From positions 47,494 to 111,493 of the forward strand of contig JAYWLB010000124.1 in assembly GCA_035967665.1 (NCBI GenBank): DNA of 64,000 nt. The letters run 5' to 3'. Shown one piece after another: positions 45,217 to 53,180 of the stretch; position 1 is the stretch's first letter; every line of letters starts with the position of its first letter. Position numbers and translations under genes: made by a program. The notes below the pieces were generated by a model that had not been told where the DNA came from, did not search any database, and saw nothing but the letters and a program-made list of their open reading frames with translations. This DNA is from Arctic95D-9 sp035967665 (GTDB lineage Bacteria > Verrucomicrobiota > Verrucomicrobiia > Verrucomicrobiales > DEV007).

Positions 45217-45286
45217 CAGCTGGCTGACTCACTTTCTCTTTAGAGATCGGTAGGCGCTTTCGCCGCGATCCCAGTCAACTCAGCTG
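45217..45286 (-). promoter_or_regulatory. Structured rpmI-rplT spacer, candidate L20 leader
   Basis: Outer arms pair over CAGCTG and TGAC/GTCA (45217-45228 with 45274-45286). Inside is a hairpin with GATCG/CGATC and GGCG/CGCC stems and an AAAG loop on the minus strand (45245-45270). It lies 40-110 bp before rplT. The structure is read directly; the role in L20 feedback is inferred. Confidence 0.45.
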
Positions 45287-45343
45287 TGAACCGATTTAGT
45301 CGATTCGTTGGTAGTGTTCGCTAGTGCTTACACTTTCAACGGC

Positions 45344-45559
45344 TTACTTGCCGCAGAAAGGAAGATCCATCTTAATGTTCTTCTCGTCACATGGTGCAGC
45401 CAATGTTGACTGTCCGAGACGACGCAAACGCTTGGAATTCTTGCGGCGGTTCAGGTGTCTTTTCCCCTGTTTCCGACGTAGAATTCTACCGGTGCCAGTC
45501 ACCTTAAACCTTTTGGCGACTCCTTTTCGTGTTTTTGCTTTTCCAGCGGTACGTGCCAT
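45344..45559 (-). CDS. rpmI: Large ribosomal subunit protein bL35
   Basis: 71-aa basic ribosomal protein. KTRKGVAKRFKVTGTGRI followed by RRKQGKRHLNRRKNSKRLRRL matches the L35 family. It precedes rplT as usual, but infC, which normally sits directly upstream, is missing: a divergent MoxR gene lies there instead. The ~180 bp before it (45560-45738) probably holds divergent promoters. Confidence 0.95.
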   Translation of the reverse strand: MARTAGKAKTRKGVAKRFKVTGTGRILRRKQGKRHLNRRKNSKRLRRLGQSTLAAPCDEKNIKMDLPFCGK

Positions 45560-45738
45560 AGCGGGCGGAATCTAGGCTGATTCGATGGGAATGCAACGAC
45601 TTATTCAGTGGCGTGCGTGTAAACGCCCCGCTTCAGATTCGTAATACGAAATTCCCCGCTATCAACTTAGACGCTTTCCAGCCATATTTTTGGATTTCCC
45701 TACCGGCCATCTACCCGCTACAGTGCCGCATCGAGCCT

Positions 45739-46764
45739 ATGACTGAACCCATTTCCCCTACTGATTCCGCCCCGATCGATTCTGAACAGGAAATTGCTGA
45801 AAAGCTGAGAACGGCCAGAGAACTGATTGGAAATGAGCTTCGCAAAGTCATCATCGGGCAGGACGTCGTCGTCGAACAAATGCTCATCGCGCTGCTGTCG
45901 GGCGGCCACTGTCTCATTACCGGTGCCCCCGGTTTGGCAAAAACCCTTTTGGTAAGCACCCTGGGTCAGGTCTTCGACCTCTCCTTTAATCGAATCCAGT
46001 TCACCCCGGACCTGATGCCCTCGGACATCACGGGAACCGAGATTCTCGAGGAGACCGCAGACGGCAAGCGCGACCTCGTTTTCAGTAAGGGCCCGATCTT
46101 CGCCAACCTCATTCTCGCGGATGAGATCAACCGGACCCCTCCGAAGACCCAGGCCGCACTTCTTGAAGCGATGCAGGAGAAGCAGGTCTCTGTCGCCGGT
46201 CAAAGCCTCCAGCTCGACAAACCGTTTTTCGTCCTCGCGACGCAAAACCCCATTGAAATGGAGGGCACCTACCCCCTCCCCGAAGCGCAGCTCGATCGTT
46301 TCATGTTCAACATCGTGATCGATTACCTCTCTGAAGACGAAGAAGTGGCCGTGGTCACTCAAACCACCGGAACCGGCAGCGAACCGGTAAATGCCGTCTT
46401 CTCCGGTGAGGATCTCGTTCGCTGCCACGAAGTGGTGAGACGGGTTCCGATCGCTGAAGAAGTGGTTCGCTACGCGGTGAGACTGGCTTCAAACTCGCGT
46501 CCGAAGCAGCCCAACTCCAGCGACTATGTCAATGAGTGGGTCAACTGGGGAGCCGGAACCCGGGCGGGACAGGCTCTCGTTCTCGGCGGAAAAACCCGCG
46601 CGATTCTCGACGACCGCACCCACGTCACTTTTGACGATATCCGCGCGATGGCAGGCCCGGTTCTGCGTCATCGTATTCTCACCAACTACCGCGCCGAAGC
46701 GGAGGGAATCACAGTCGACGATGTCATTGCCAAAATCATCGAGACGACTAAAGAAAGCGCCTAA
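45739..46764 (+). CDS. MoxR-family AAA+ ATPase
   Basis: AAA+ ATPase of the MoxR/RavA group, usually chaperone-like partners of von Willebrand-type proteins. The ATG at 45739 gives 341 aa; a GTG 42 codons upstream is unlikely. Walker A GAPGLAKT, Walker B LADEINRTPP, the sensor region TQNPIEMEGTYPLPEAQLDRFMF and the C-terminal lid are intact. It is followed after 33 bp by a DUF58 gene, the usual MoxR partner. The other common members of such clusters (BatA/BatB-like, TPR) are absent. Confidence 0.94.
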   Translation: MTEPISPTDSAPIDSEQEIAEKLRTARELIGNELRKVIIGQDVVVEQMLIALLSGGHCLITGAPGLAKTLLVSTLGQVFDLSFNRIQFTPDLMPSDITGTEILEETADGKRDLVFSKGPIFANLILADEINRTPPKTQAALLEAMQEKQVSVAGQSLQLDKPFFVLATQNPIEMEGTYPLPEAQLDRFMFNIVIDYLSEDEEVAVVTQTTGTGSEPVNAVFSGEDLVRCHEVVRRVPIAEEVVRYAVRLASNSRPKQPNSSDYVNEWVNWGAGTRAGQALVLGGKTRAILDDRTHVTFDDIRAMAGPVLRHRILTNYRAEAEGITVDDVIAKIIETTKESA

Positions 46765-46797
46765 GGCGAACCCTTCCCCGTTGCCCTGATACAACCG

Positions 46798-47688
46798 ATG
46801 CCCGCCACAGCGACTGACTTTCTCGATCCTGCCGCCCTCATGAGGGTGAAGTCGCTGGAATTGCGGGCCAGAATGGTCATGGAGGGATTCTGGAAAGGCC
46901 TTCACAAGTCCCCCTTCCACGGATTTTCGGTCGAGTTCAGCGAATACCGCCCCTACGTCCGCGGCGACGACCCGCGTTTCATCGACTGGAAGGTGATGGC
47001 GCGAAGTGACCGGGCCTACATCAAAAAGTTCGAGGACGAAACCAACCTCCGCGCCCATTTACTCGTCGACCGGAGCCGCTCGATGACCTACGGCTCCGGC
47101 GATTACACCAAAGCCGACTACGCCTCCACTCTCACCGCGACGCTGGCCTATTTTCTGATGGGACAGAACGACGCGGTGGGCCTGACGACATTTGATCAGC
47201 ACATCGATCAGCATATTCCGGCCCGCAACCGTCCCGGCCAGTTGCGCCGGCTCATGCTGAATCTCGAGCACGCTCCCTCCGGCGAAGGCACCAACCTCGG
47301 CGCGGCGATGAAAGGGCTCCACGAACTGATTCGCAAACGCTGCCTCGTCATTCTTATTTCGGATTTTCTGGCACCACTCGAAGACCTCGAAAAACAAATC
47401 GGATACTTTGCCGCAGGCGGCCACGACATCTCGATTTTTCAAACTCTGGATCGCCGCGAGATCGATTTTAATTTCGAGAAGGCGACCCATTTTCGTGACG
47501 CCGAATCAGGAAAAGATCTCTACATCGATCCCGCCGTCGCCGGAGATGACTATCGCGAGCGCCTCAACGACCACCTCGATGCGGTGCGCAATATCTGCAC
47601 AAAGCACGGCGCCCGTTACCGCCTCACCCCCACCGACGAACCACTCGAACACCTCCTCTTTGAATTCGTTACCGAACAAACCCTCTAA
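46798..47688 (+). CDS. DUF58 protein, MoxR partner
   Basis: 296-aa DUF58 protein with a von Willebrand factor A-like fold. GFSVEFSEYRPYVRGDDPRFIDWKVMARSD, split by family practice into the YxxGDDxRxIDWK core, is diagnostic; the following HLLVDRSRSM has a DxSxS-like metal-site motif. Adjacent to moxR, whose product is thought to remodel such proteins. Its cellular role here is unknown. The glycosidase-like gene starts 10 bp later. Confidence 0.92.
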   Translation: MPATATDFLDPAALMRVKSLELRARMVMEGFWKGLHKSPFHGFSVEFSEYRPYVRGDDPRFIDWKVMARSDRAYIKKFEDETNLRAHLLVDRSRSMTYGSGDYTKADYASTLTATLAYFLMGQNDAVGLTTFDQHIDQHIPARNRPGQLRRLMLNLEHAPSGEGTNLGAAMKGLHELIRKRCLVILISDFLAPLEDLEKQIGYFAAGGHDISIFQTLDRREIDFNFEKATHFRDAESGKDLYIDPAVAGDDYRERLNDHLDAVRNICTKHGARYRLTPTDEPLEHLLFEFVTEQTL

Positions 47689-47697
47689 AAAACACTC

Positions 47698-48807
47698 ATG
47701 CTAACAGCCACTCAAAAGGAAAAGCTCACCACACTCGCGAGCGAACTGGTGAATCAGGAAGAGGCCCGCGTTCTCGTGGAGCCGCAGGATCGCAGCACCG
47801 GCTACTGGTTCGGTGGCGGCAACGTCATTCAGGACCGCGACGGATCGATTCTCATCTGCGGGCGTTATCGCAACTACGGCGACTCCCGCACCGGAGTCGG
47901 AGCCGGTGAACGCGGACTCGAGCTCGCTGTTTTCCGCGCACCATCGGTGGACGGAAAATTCGAGAAAATACTCTCCTTCTCCAAACAGGATCTCGCCCAC
48001 AGCGGCATGGGCATAGTTTCGATCGAAGGCGTCGCGCTTCATCTCACCGATGACGGCATCGAGCTTTTCATCTCCACAGAGAAGGACGCCAAATACCCAG
48101 AGCGAATCATCGACTTTCAGAAACCGGGTGCCGGAGTCTGGAGCATTGATCGCATCCATGCTGACTCGGTTGAAAATCTCAGTCCCTCTAACATTGAGGA
48201 AATCATTCCTTTCGGCTCGGACAATCCTGAACGCCTCCACTGCAAAGATCCGTGGGTATTTGATCTTCCGAACGGCGACCTCGTCCTCGGCTACTGCACT
48301 CATCCCTTTACCTGGTCCAGCAGTGGGACGGCCGCGCTTCTTCGCAAAAAGGGATCTTCGAGCTACGAACCGATCACGACCGGGATGCTCCATCGCGGCC
48401 CCGTCTGGGACATCGCGGCAGCCCGGGTCACTGAACGCCTCGCGATCCCGCAGGTCGGTGAGTTTTCCAATTCTCCGGGACTTTCCCTCTATTTCTACGA
48501 CAGCTGCGAAAGCCTTCGCCAGCTCGATGAAAACCCGACGGCGTCGTCCCGCCCGCGAGGTTGGTCCTGTGAGGAAATCGGTGGCATCGCCGTTGGTAAC
48601 GATTCCGATCTCAGTGAAATTGTGAGCCTTTCCACCGAAAAAGCGCTCTTTGTCTCCCCTCACGGAACCGGCTGCTCCCGCTACATTGCAACCCTCACCA
48701 CCGATGAAGGCATTTTTGCCAATTGGCAGCAGAGCCAGGAAGATCTCAGTCAGCCCCTTGTGGGGAATTTCGTCCCCATGGCTCGCGTCGTGGAAATTCT
48801 CTCATGA
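47698..48807 (+). CDS. Beta-propeller glycosidase/sialidase-like protein
   Basis: 369 aa, no signal peptide, so probably cytoplasmic. Repeating beta-strand blocks (YWFGGGNVIQDRDGSILICG, KDPWVFDLPNGDLVLGY, MLHRGPVWDIAA) suggest a five-bladed propeller like those of GH43/GH32/GH130-type enzymes. The catalytic residues cannot be assigned by eye. Its stop overlaps the start of a TIM-barrel isomerase gene (ATGA), which suggests joint sugar metabolism. The substrate is unknown. Confidence 0.6.
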   Translation: MLTATQKEKLTTLASELVNQEEARVLVEPQDRSTGYWFGGGNVIQDRDGSILICGRYRNYGDSRTGVGAGERGLELAVFRAPSVDGKFEKILSFSKQDLAHSGMGIVSIEGVALHLTDDGIELFISTEKDAKYPERIIDFQKPGAGVWSIDRIHADSVENLSPSNIEEIIPFGSDNPERLHCKDPWVFDLPNGDLVLGYCTHPFTWSSSGTAALLRKKGSSSYEPITTGMLHRGPVWDIAAARVTERLAIPQVGEFSNSPGLSLYFYDSCESLRQLDENPTASSRPRGWSCEEIGGIAVGNDSDLSEIVSLSTEKALFVSPHGTGCSRYIATLTTDEGIFANWQQSQEDLSQPLVGNFVPMARVVEILS

Positions 48808-49631
48808 AGCTTGCTCTCAATTCATCAACGATCAAAACGACCCCGCTTCTCGATAAGATCCGGGTGACCGGCGAGGCGGGTTACTCGGGGATCGAACTCT
48901 GGGCCGTTGATCTTTATGAGCACGTCGGTCGTGGTGGTGAAATTTCCGAAGTGGAAAAAGCACTCGCCGATCACGGTCTCGAAGTGCCCGCCTGCATTGC
49001 TGTTCGCAACTGGGGCGAAACCGAAGGGCGCGAATACGAACTCGCGCTGGACGAGGCGAAACGGCGTTTCGAACTCGCAGCGCGGCTCAAGGCGCCGCTC
49101 ATGATCTGCACACCGCCGGTCGATCGCCCCGGAATCGAAGGGCTTCACCGAGGCTACTCCGACCTCCTCCAAATCGGACGCGAGACAGGAGTGCAGGCAG
49201 TACTCGAATACATCAGCCCGTTCAAAAGCCTCAACAATCTTCCCGACGCCGTCGCCGTGCTCGACGAATGCGGCGCCCCTGACGGATGCACCATTCTCGA
49301 TGCCTTCCACAACTGGAACAACAAGACAACGCTGGATGACATCAAAGCGCTCCCGCTGGAACGAATCTCCCACTATCACATCAACGATGCCGCGCATGGA
49401 ATTCCAAGCGGCGAACAGCTTGATTCAGATCGTGTTATGGTCGGGGACGGTGTCATTGATTTGAAATCGGAACTGACGGTGCTCAAAGAGAAAGGCTACG
49501 ACAAGTGGGTCAGCCTCGAACTTTTCAGCAAAGACTGGTGGGATCGCGACCCTCTCGAAACCGCGAAAACCGGCCTCGAACGCACTCAGGCCCTTTGCGA
49601 AGAGGTCGGTTGGGAGATCGAAACGAGCTGA
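48804..49631 (+). CDS. Sugar phosphate isomerase/epimerase-like TIM barrel protein
   Basis: 275 aa from the ATG at 48804, which overlaps the preceding stop by 4 bp. The xylose isomerase-like AP endonuclease-2 fold is indicated by GYSGIELWAVDLYEH near the start, APLMICTPP, LEYISPF (metal-ligand Glu), ILDAFHNW (Asp and His ligands), HYHINDA and VSLELFSKDWW (final Glu). Related proteins (IolE, hydroxypyruvate isomerase, 3-dehydroshikimate dehydratase) act on sugars, inosose or keto acids; the exact reaction here is unknown. Confidence 0.85.
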   Translation: MKLALNSSTIKTTPLLDKIRVTGEAGYSGIELWAVDLYEHVGRGGEISEVEKALADHGLEVPACIAVRNWGETEGREYELALDEAKRRFELAARLKAPLMICTPPVDRPGIEGLHRGYSDLLQIGRETGVQAVLEYISPFKSLNNLPDAVAVLDECGAPDGCTILDAFHNWNNKTTLDDIKALPLERISHYHINDAAHGIPSGEQLDSDRVMVGDGVIDLKSELTVLKEKGYDKWVSLELFSKDWWDRDPLETAKTGLERTQALCEEVGWEIETS

Positions 49632-49693
49632 GATTTCACGTCGTTTTCATCAACCTTTCAATTACGCTTCACTTGGAGATGTCAGTGTAGCGC

Positions 49694-50518
49694 ATGAAAA
49701 TTTCCCGGAGAAACCTTTTGGCCCGACTTGCCTTTTACGGCGCGCCGGTTGCAGCGTTCGGCTACGGCAGCCTCATCGAGCGCCACTGGCTCGATGTGAC
49801 CCGCACTGATATTCCCCTCGCGAGTCGCTACAACCATCTCGAGGGGCTCAAGATCGCGGTGATGGGTGATTTCCACTTCGATGACTGGGGAAGCCGCCAA
49901 CTCATTGCCTCGGCAGTGAAGGCGATCAACGAAGAGGCGGTCGATGCTGTCATCCTCGTGGGCGATTACATCTCCGATCAAGTCGGGGCAATGGAACCGC
50001 TCTGTGAAGAACTCAGTCATCTCAGGCCCCAATTCGGAACCTTCGGGGTCATGGGAAATCACGATTGCTGGCACTTCGATGTCGCGATTCCCAACCTACT
50101 GGAAAAGGCAGGAGTCCAACTGCTTAGAAATCGTGCAGTTGATTGCGGTGAGTTTGCCATCGCCGGGATCGACAGCCACTGGGGAGGGAGCCCCGATATC
50201 AACTTTGCAGTCAGTGATATCGATCCGGAAAAACCCGTTGTCTCCGGCTGGCACGAACCGGACACGTTCGACTACTACGAAGACCCGCGAACGATCCTGC
50301 AGGTTTCGGGGCACACCCACGGAGGCCAGGTAAGAGCCCCTTTCTACGGTCCGCTTCTCCTGCCGGAATTCGGCAGAAAATACCCCTACGGCCACTACCG
50401 GAACGACGATTCGTCTCTCTTCGTGACACGCGGGATCGGAACCCTGAATATCCCCGCCCGATTTCTCTGCCGCCCTGAGGTCGCGATTTTAACGATGCGG
50501 AAAAGCAGCGTCGCTTAG
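49694..50518 (+). CDS. Tat-exported metallophosphoesterase, YkuE-like
   Basis: 274 aa with a twin-arginine signal (SRRNLLARL, residues 4-12). The calcineurin-type motifs are GDFHFD, GDYISDQ, GNHDCWH and SGHTHGGQ, supplying the bimetal ligands. The overall layout resembles YkuE-type phosphoesterases, some linked to UDP-sugar or lipid substrates at the envelope. Alone on the plus strand before a 346-bp gap without genes. Confidence 0.88.
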   Translation: MKISRRNLLARLAFYGAPVAAFGYGSLIERHWLDVTRTDIPLASRYNHLEGLKIAVMGDFHFDDWGSRQLIASAVKAINEEAVDAVILVGDYISDQVGAMEPLCEELSHLRPQFGTFGVMGNHDCWHFDVAIPNLLEKAGVQLLRNRAVDCGEFAIAGIDSHWGGSPDINFAVSDIDPEKPVVSGWHEPDTFDYYEDPRTILQVSGHTHGGQVRAPFYGPLLLPEFGRKYPYGHYRNDDSSLFVTRGIGTLNIPARFLCRPEVAILTMRKSSVA

Positions 50519-50645
50519 CCGAATAATCCTTCACAAGAGATCCGCAGGGAACAGTTGGGATGAATCGAAAAATCCTGATCGATGCGTGCCTACCTAGCTT
50601 CCCCGCTTGCTTATTTATGAGGTGGAAACTCGAAAGAAATTAGCG

Positions 50646-50790
50646 CGGTGTGAAGCGCAGTGGAACACCGGGTAGTATATCTGAAGCTTATCCCCGGCCC
50701 TGACAGGGCCGCAGAACTCCATCGAACCTTTCTGCGCCCCCGCGAGGGGCGATGCTTTTTCGACATTGATTCCGGTGGTTTCACCACCGG
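50646..50790 (-). repeat. Multi-hairpin intergenic element
   Basis: Four stems in 145 bp: CGGTGT/ACACCG (50646-50670), the near-palindrome GGCCCTGaCAGGGCC (50696-50710), CGCCCC/GGGGCG with a 5-nt loop (50735-50751), and an 8-bp stem CCGGTGGT/ACCACCGG with a 3-nt loop (50772-50790). An 89-aa minus frame crosses it but is not credible as a gene. It could be a structured RNA, a dispersed repeat or a transcription barrier; sequence around 50519-50645 and 50791-50864 shows nothing else. Confidence 0.55.
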
Positions 50791-50864
50791 CTAAGAATCT
50801 TATAAACCTCCGGTTCAACCTGAGCTTACGCTGAAAATACCCGTCTATTAGAATTGGCAGAGGT

Positions 50865-51167
50865 CTAGTAAGAAGGATCGTCAACCGCCTGAATTGGCCT
50901 GAACCGTATTGATGGCTGGGCCGCCGATATAGTCATAGTTGCCCAAAAAAGCGTCAAAACCAGCGCCACACATCCCATAAGATGATGAACTGACAATGAA
51001 ATCTCGGAACTGTCATTCACTTCCCAATCCCAAGTCGCCCAGATCAACCAGACCGCAGGAAGCAATGGAAGTAATAATCCATACCGCCGAACAAAAGCTG
51101 CGCGAGGAGGGAAATCGCTAAGATCAAAAGTATCAGGATAGCCGGCCGCCTTCATGGAAGCCGCCAC
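50865..51167 (-). CDS. Small membrane protein, possibly 5'-truncated
   Basis: Up to 100 aa from a GTG at 51167, or 96 aa from the ATG at 51155. Two hydrophobic segments (around LLLPLLPAVWLIWATW and MGCVALVLTLFWATM) indicate a membrane protein. In the same frame upstream of the GTG the codons still encode a hydrophobic helix (ILIWFACILFV) back to a TAG at ~51208, with no ATG, so the start may have been lost. Not recognised. It lies ~120 bp downstream of the ftsB-like gene on the same strand. Confidence 0.4.
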   Translation of the reverse strand: MAASMKAAGYPDTFDLSDFPPRAAFVRRYGLLLPLLPAVWLIWATWDWEVNDSSEISLSVHHLMGCVALVLTLFWATMTISAAQPSIRFRPIQAVDDPSY

Positions 51168-51290
51168 AAAAAGTATACAGGCGAACCAAATCAGGATTTG
51201 AAGAACCCCCTAATACTGCGATTGATCCGACAAATGGAAGCCTCATCACATTTGATGAAACGACTTCGAGGCCTCCCGGTAAAGAAAAAC

Positions 51291-51656
51291 CTACTCTCCG
51301 CCGCGGTTGATGCGGATGATGTACTCCCCTTCGCGCTGAAGGTTGAGACGATCACGCGCGATGGTCTCGAGATATTCTTTGTCAGTCTTGAGCAGGCGAT
51401 GCTCCTGACGCAAACGCTGAACGCGCTCGCTTTTTCCGTCACGAATCGCAACGAGACGATTCTTTTCGGATTGAAGTTCATCCTGCCTGTCCCACTCGGG
51501 ACCGAACAGTTTCACCACTGCAACGAGCAGTAGCAGATAAATAACGACCTCCATGACCCGCGAGAGGCGACGCCAAAGGTCAGTGCGTGTTTTGCCAGCC
51601 GCTCCTTCGATATGGAGAGGCATCTCAAGGTTGTCCTGAAATTCGGGGTCACGCAT
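51291..51656 (-). CDS. FtsB/DivIC-like septum formation initiator
   Basis: 121-aa bitopic division protein: a cytoplasmic N-terminus (~1-34), one transmembrane helix (VVIYLLLLVAVVKLFG, ~37-52), then a coiled coil (LQSEKNRLVAIRDGKSERVQRL) and the family's end motif EYLETIARDRLNLQREGEYII. FtsB with FtsL and FtsQ bridges the divisome. It follows eno, the same order as eno-ftsB in many bacteria, with an intrinsic terminator between. Confidence 0.88.
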   Translation of the reverse strand: MRDPEFQDNLEMPLHIEGAAGKTRTDLWRRLSRVMEVVIYLLLLVAVVKLFGPEWDRQDELQSEKNRLVAIRDGKSERVQRLRQEHRLLKTDKEYLETIARDRLNLQREGEYIIRINRGGE

Positions 51657-51660
51657 AGTT

Positions 51661-51697
51661 AAAAAGGAAGCGCCGGATGACTTTCACCCGGCGCTTC
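51661..51697 (-). terminator. Intrinsic terminator between eno and ftsB
   Basis: GAAGCGCCGG pairs with CCGGCGCTTC (10 bp) around an 11-nt loop, with a T-run on the minus strand (51661-51665). It ends 5 bp before the ftsB start, so ftsB expression depends on read-through or an internal promoter. Confidence 0.85.
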
Positions 51698-51706
51698 GAA
51701 GCTTGA

Positions 51707-52993
51707 TTAGAAGCGGAGTTTTCCGCCGTAAATCGCATCATCACCGAGCTCTTCTTCAATACGAAGGAGCTGGTTGTATTTTGCGATCCGGTCTGAACGG
51801 CTCAATGAACCGGTCTTGATTTGTCCTGCATTCGTCGCCACTGCGATGTCAGCAATCGTGCTGTCCTCAGTCTCACCGGAACGGTGGCTGATGACGCTGG
51901 TGTAACGGTTTTCTTTCGCAAGCTCAACCGCGTCGAGTGTCTCTGTGAGTGAACCGATCTGGTTCACTTTCACGAGGATTGAGTTGGCGACACCGAGGTC
52001 GATTCCCTTCTGGAGGAAGTCGGTATTGGTTACGAAAAGATCATCTCCAACGAGCTGGGTCTTGTCGCCCATCTTGTCTGTAATCACTTTCCAACCGTCC
52101 CAGTCATTCTCGTCACAACCGTCTTCGATTGAGATGATGGGGTAGCGGGACTGGAGGTCGAGGTAGTAATCAACGAGCTCTTCGGCTGACTTCTCGGAAT
52201 TGTCCGACTTGTGGAAGACATATTTGCCTTTTTCTTTGTTGTAGAACTCGGAAGAAGCGACATCGAGCGCGATGAAGATATCTTCACCGAACTTGTAACC
52301 TGCCTTTTCAACGGCCTGCCCGATCACTTTAAGCGCGTCGTCAGCAGAATCGAGCTTAGGAGCGAAACCGCCCTCGTCACCCACCGCAGTGGAAAGACCG
52401 CGGTCGTGAAGCACTTTCTTAAGTGCGTGGAAAATTTCAGCACCCTGGCGAAGCGCTTCGCGGAAGCTGGAAGCACCTTTTGGCACAATCATGAACTCCT
52501 GAAAGTCGATCGGAGCATCCGAGTGAGAACCGCCGTTGATGATGTTCATCATTGGAACAGGAAGCACCTTGGCGTTGGGACCACCGATGTACTTGTAGAG
52601 GGGCAGACCGAGCTGATTCGCCGCCGCGTGCGCTGTCGCAAGAGAAACGCCGAGAATCGCATTCGCCCCCAGCTCTTTCTTGTTAACGGTGCCATCAAGC
52701 TCAAACATAGTCTTGTCGACCACGGTCTGCTCAGTCGCATCGAGACCAATCAATTCAGCGCAAATCTTTTCGTTCACTCCGGCAACCGCCTTAAGCACAC
52801 CTTTTCCAAGGTAGCGATCTTTGTCTCCGTCACGAAGCTCCCAGGCCTCATGCTCTCCGGTGCTCGCTCCACTTGGTACCGCTGCGCGACCAATCGCTCC
52901 GCCTTCAAGCTCAACATCCACCTCGACGGTAGGATTTCCGCGGGAATCTACAATCTCCCGGGCGCGTACATTAATAATCGTCGTTTCTAGCAT
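51707..52993 (-). CDS. eno: Enolase (phosphopyruvate hydratase)
   Basis: Glycolytic enzyme interconverting 2-phosphoglycerate and phosphoenolpyruvate, 428 aa. ARxIxDSRGNPTVEV near the start, GGSHSDAPIDFQEFMI, GDEGGFAPKL (catalytic Glu), the metal ligands in SIEDG and GDDLFVTN, the KVNQIGSLTET lysine and SHRSGETED are all present. The spacer upstream (52994-53180) has an AT-rich imperfect palindrome (53049-53070) of uncertain meaning. Terminated by the hairpin at 51661. Confidence 0.98.
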   Translation of the reverse strand: MLETTIINVRAREIVDSRGNPTVEVDVELEGGAIGRAAVPSGASTGEHEAWELRDGDKDRYLGKGVLKAVAGVNEKICAELIGLDATEQTVVDKTMFELDGTVNKKELGANAILGVSLATAHAAANQLGLPLYKYIGGPNAKVLPVPMMNIINGGSHSDAPIDFQEFMIVPKGASSFREALRQGAEIFHALKKVLHDRGLSTAVGDEGGFAPKLDSADDALKVIGQAVEKAGYKFGEDIFIALDVASSEFYNKEKGKYVFHKSDNSEKSAEELVDYYLDLQSRYPIISIEDGCDENDWDGWKVITDKMGDKTQLVGDDLFVTNTDFLQKGIDLGVANSILVKVNQIGSLTETLDAVELAKENRYTSVISHRSGETEDSTIADIAVATNAGQIKTGSLSRSDRIAKYNQLLRIEEELGDDAIYGGKLRF

Positions 52994-53180
52994 GTCTCTG
53001 GTATTTGTTTAGTTTCCTATTATTTAAGAAATCTTCAATATCAAAATGGCTGAAATTATTATAATTCAGCTAAAGTGACCTGCGGAGCGGTAAACGAAAC
53101 CAGCCGAAATGCAAGGAACAACCTGATCACACGATGCGATCAATACGGTTTTACGAACTAAATTCCGCCCCTTACCGGAA

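Noticed and set aside
50615..50884. 89-aa minus ORF across the multi-hairpin element
   Set aside because: It simply follows the palindromic stems; no protein-like pattern.
52211..52990. 259-aa ORF antisense to eno
   Set aside because: It mirrors the codon pattern of enolase, which is certain; no family features in the antisense frame.
53049..53070. AT-rich imperfect palindrome upstream of eno as a Fur box
   Set aside because: The inner part pairs only with a shift and does not fit the Fur consensus; eno is not an expected target.
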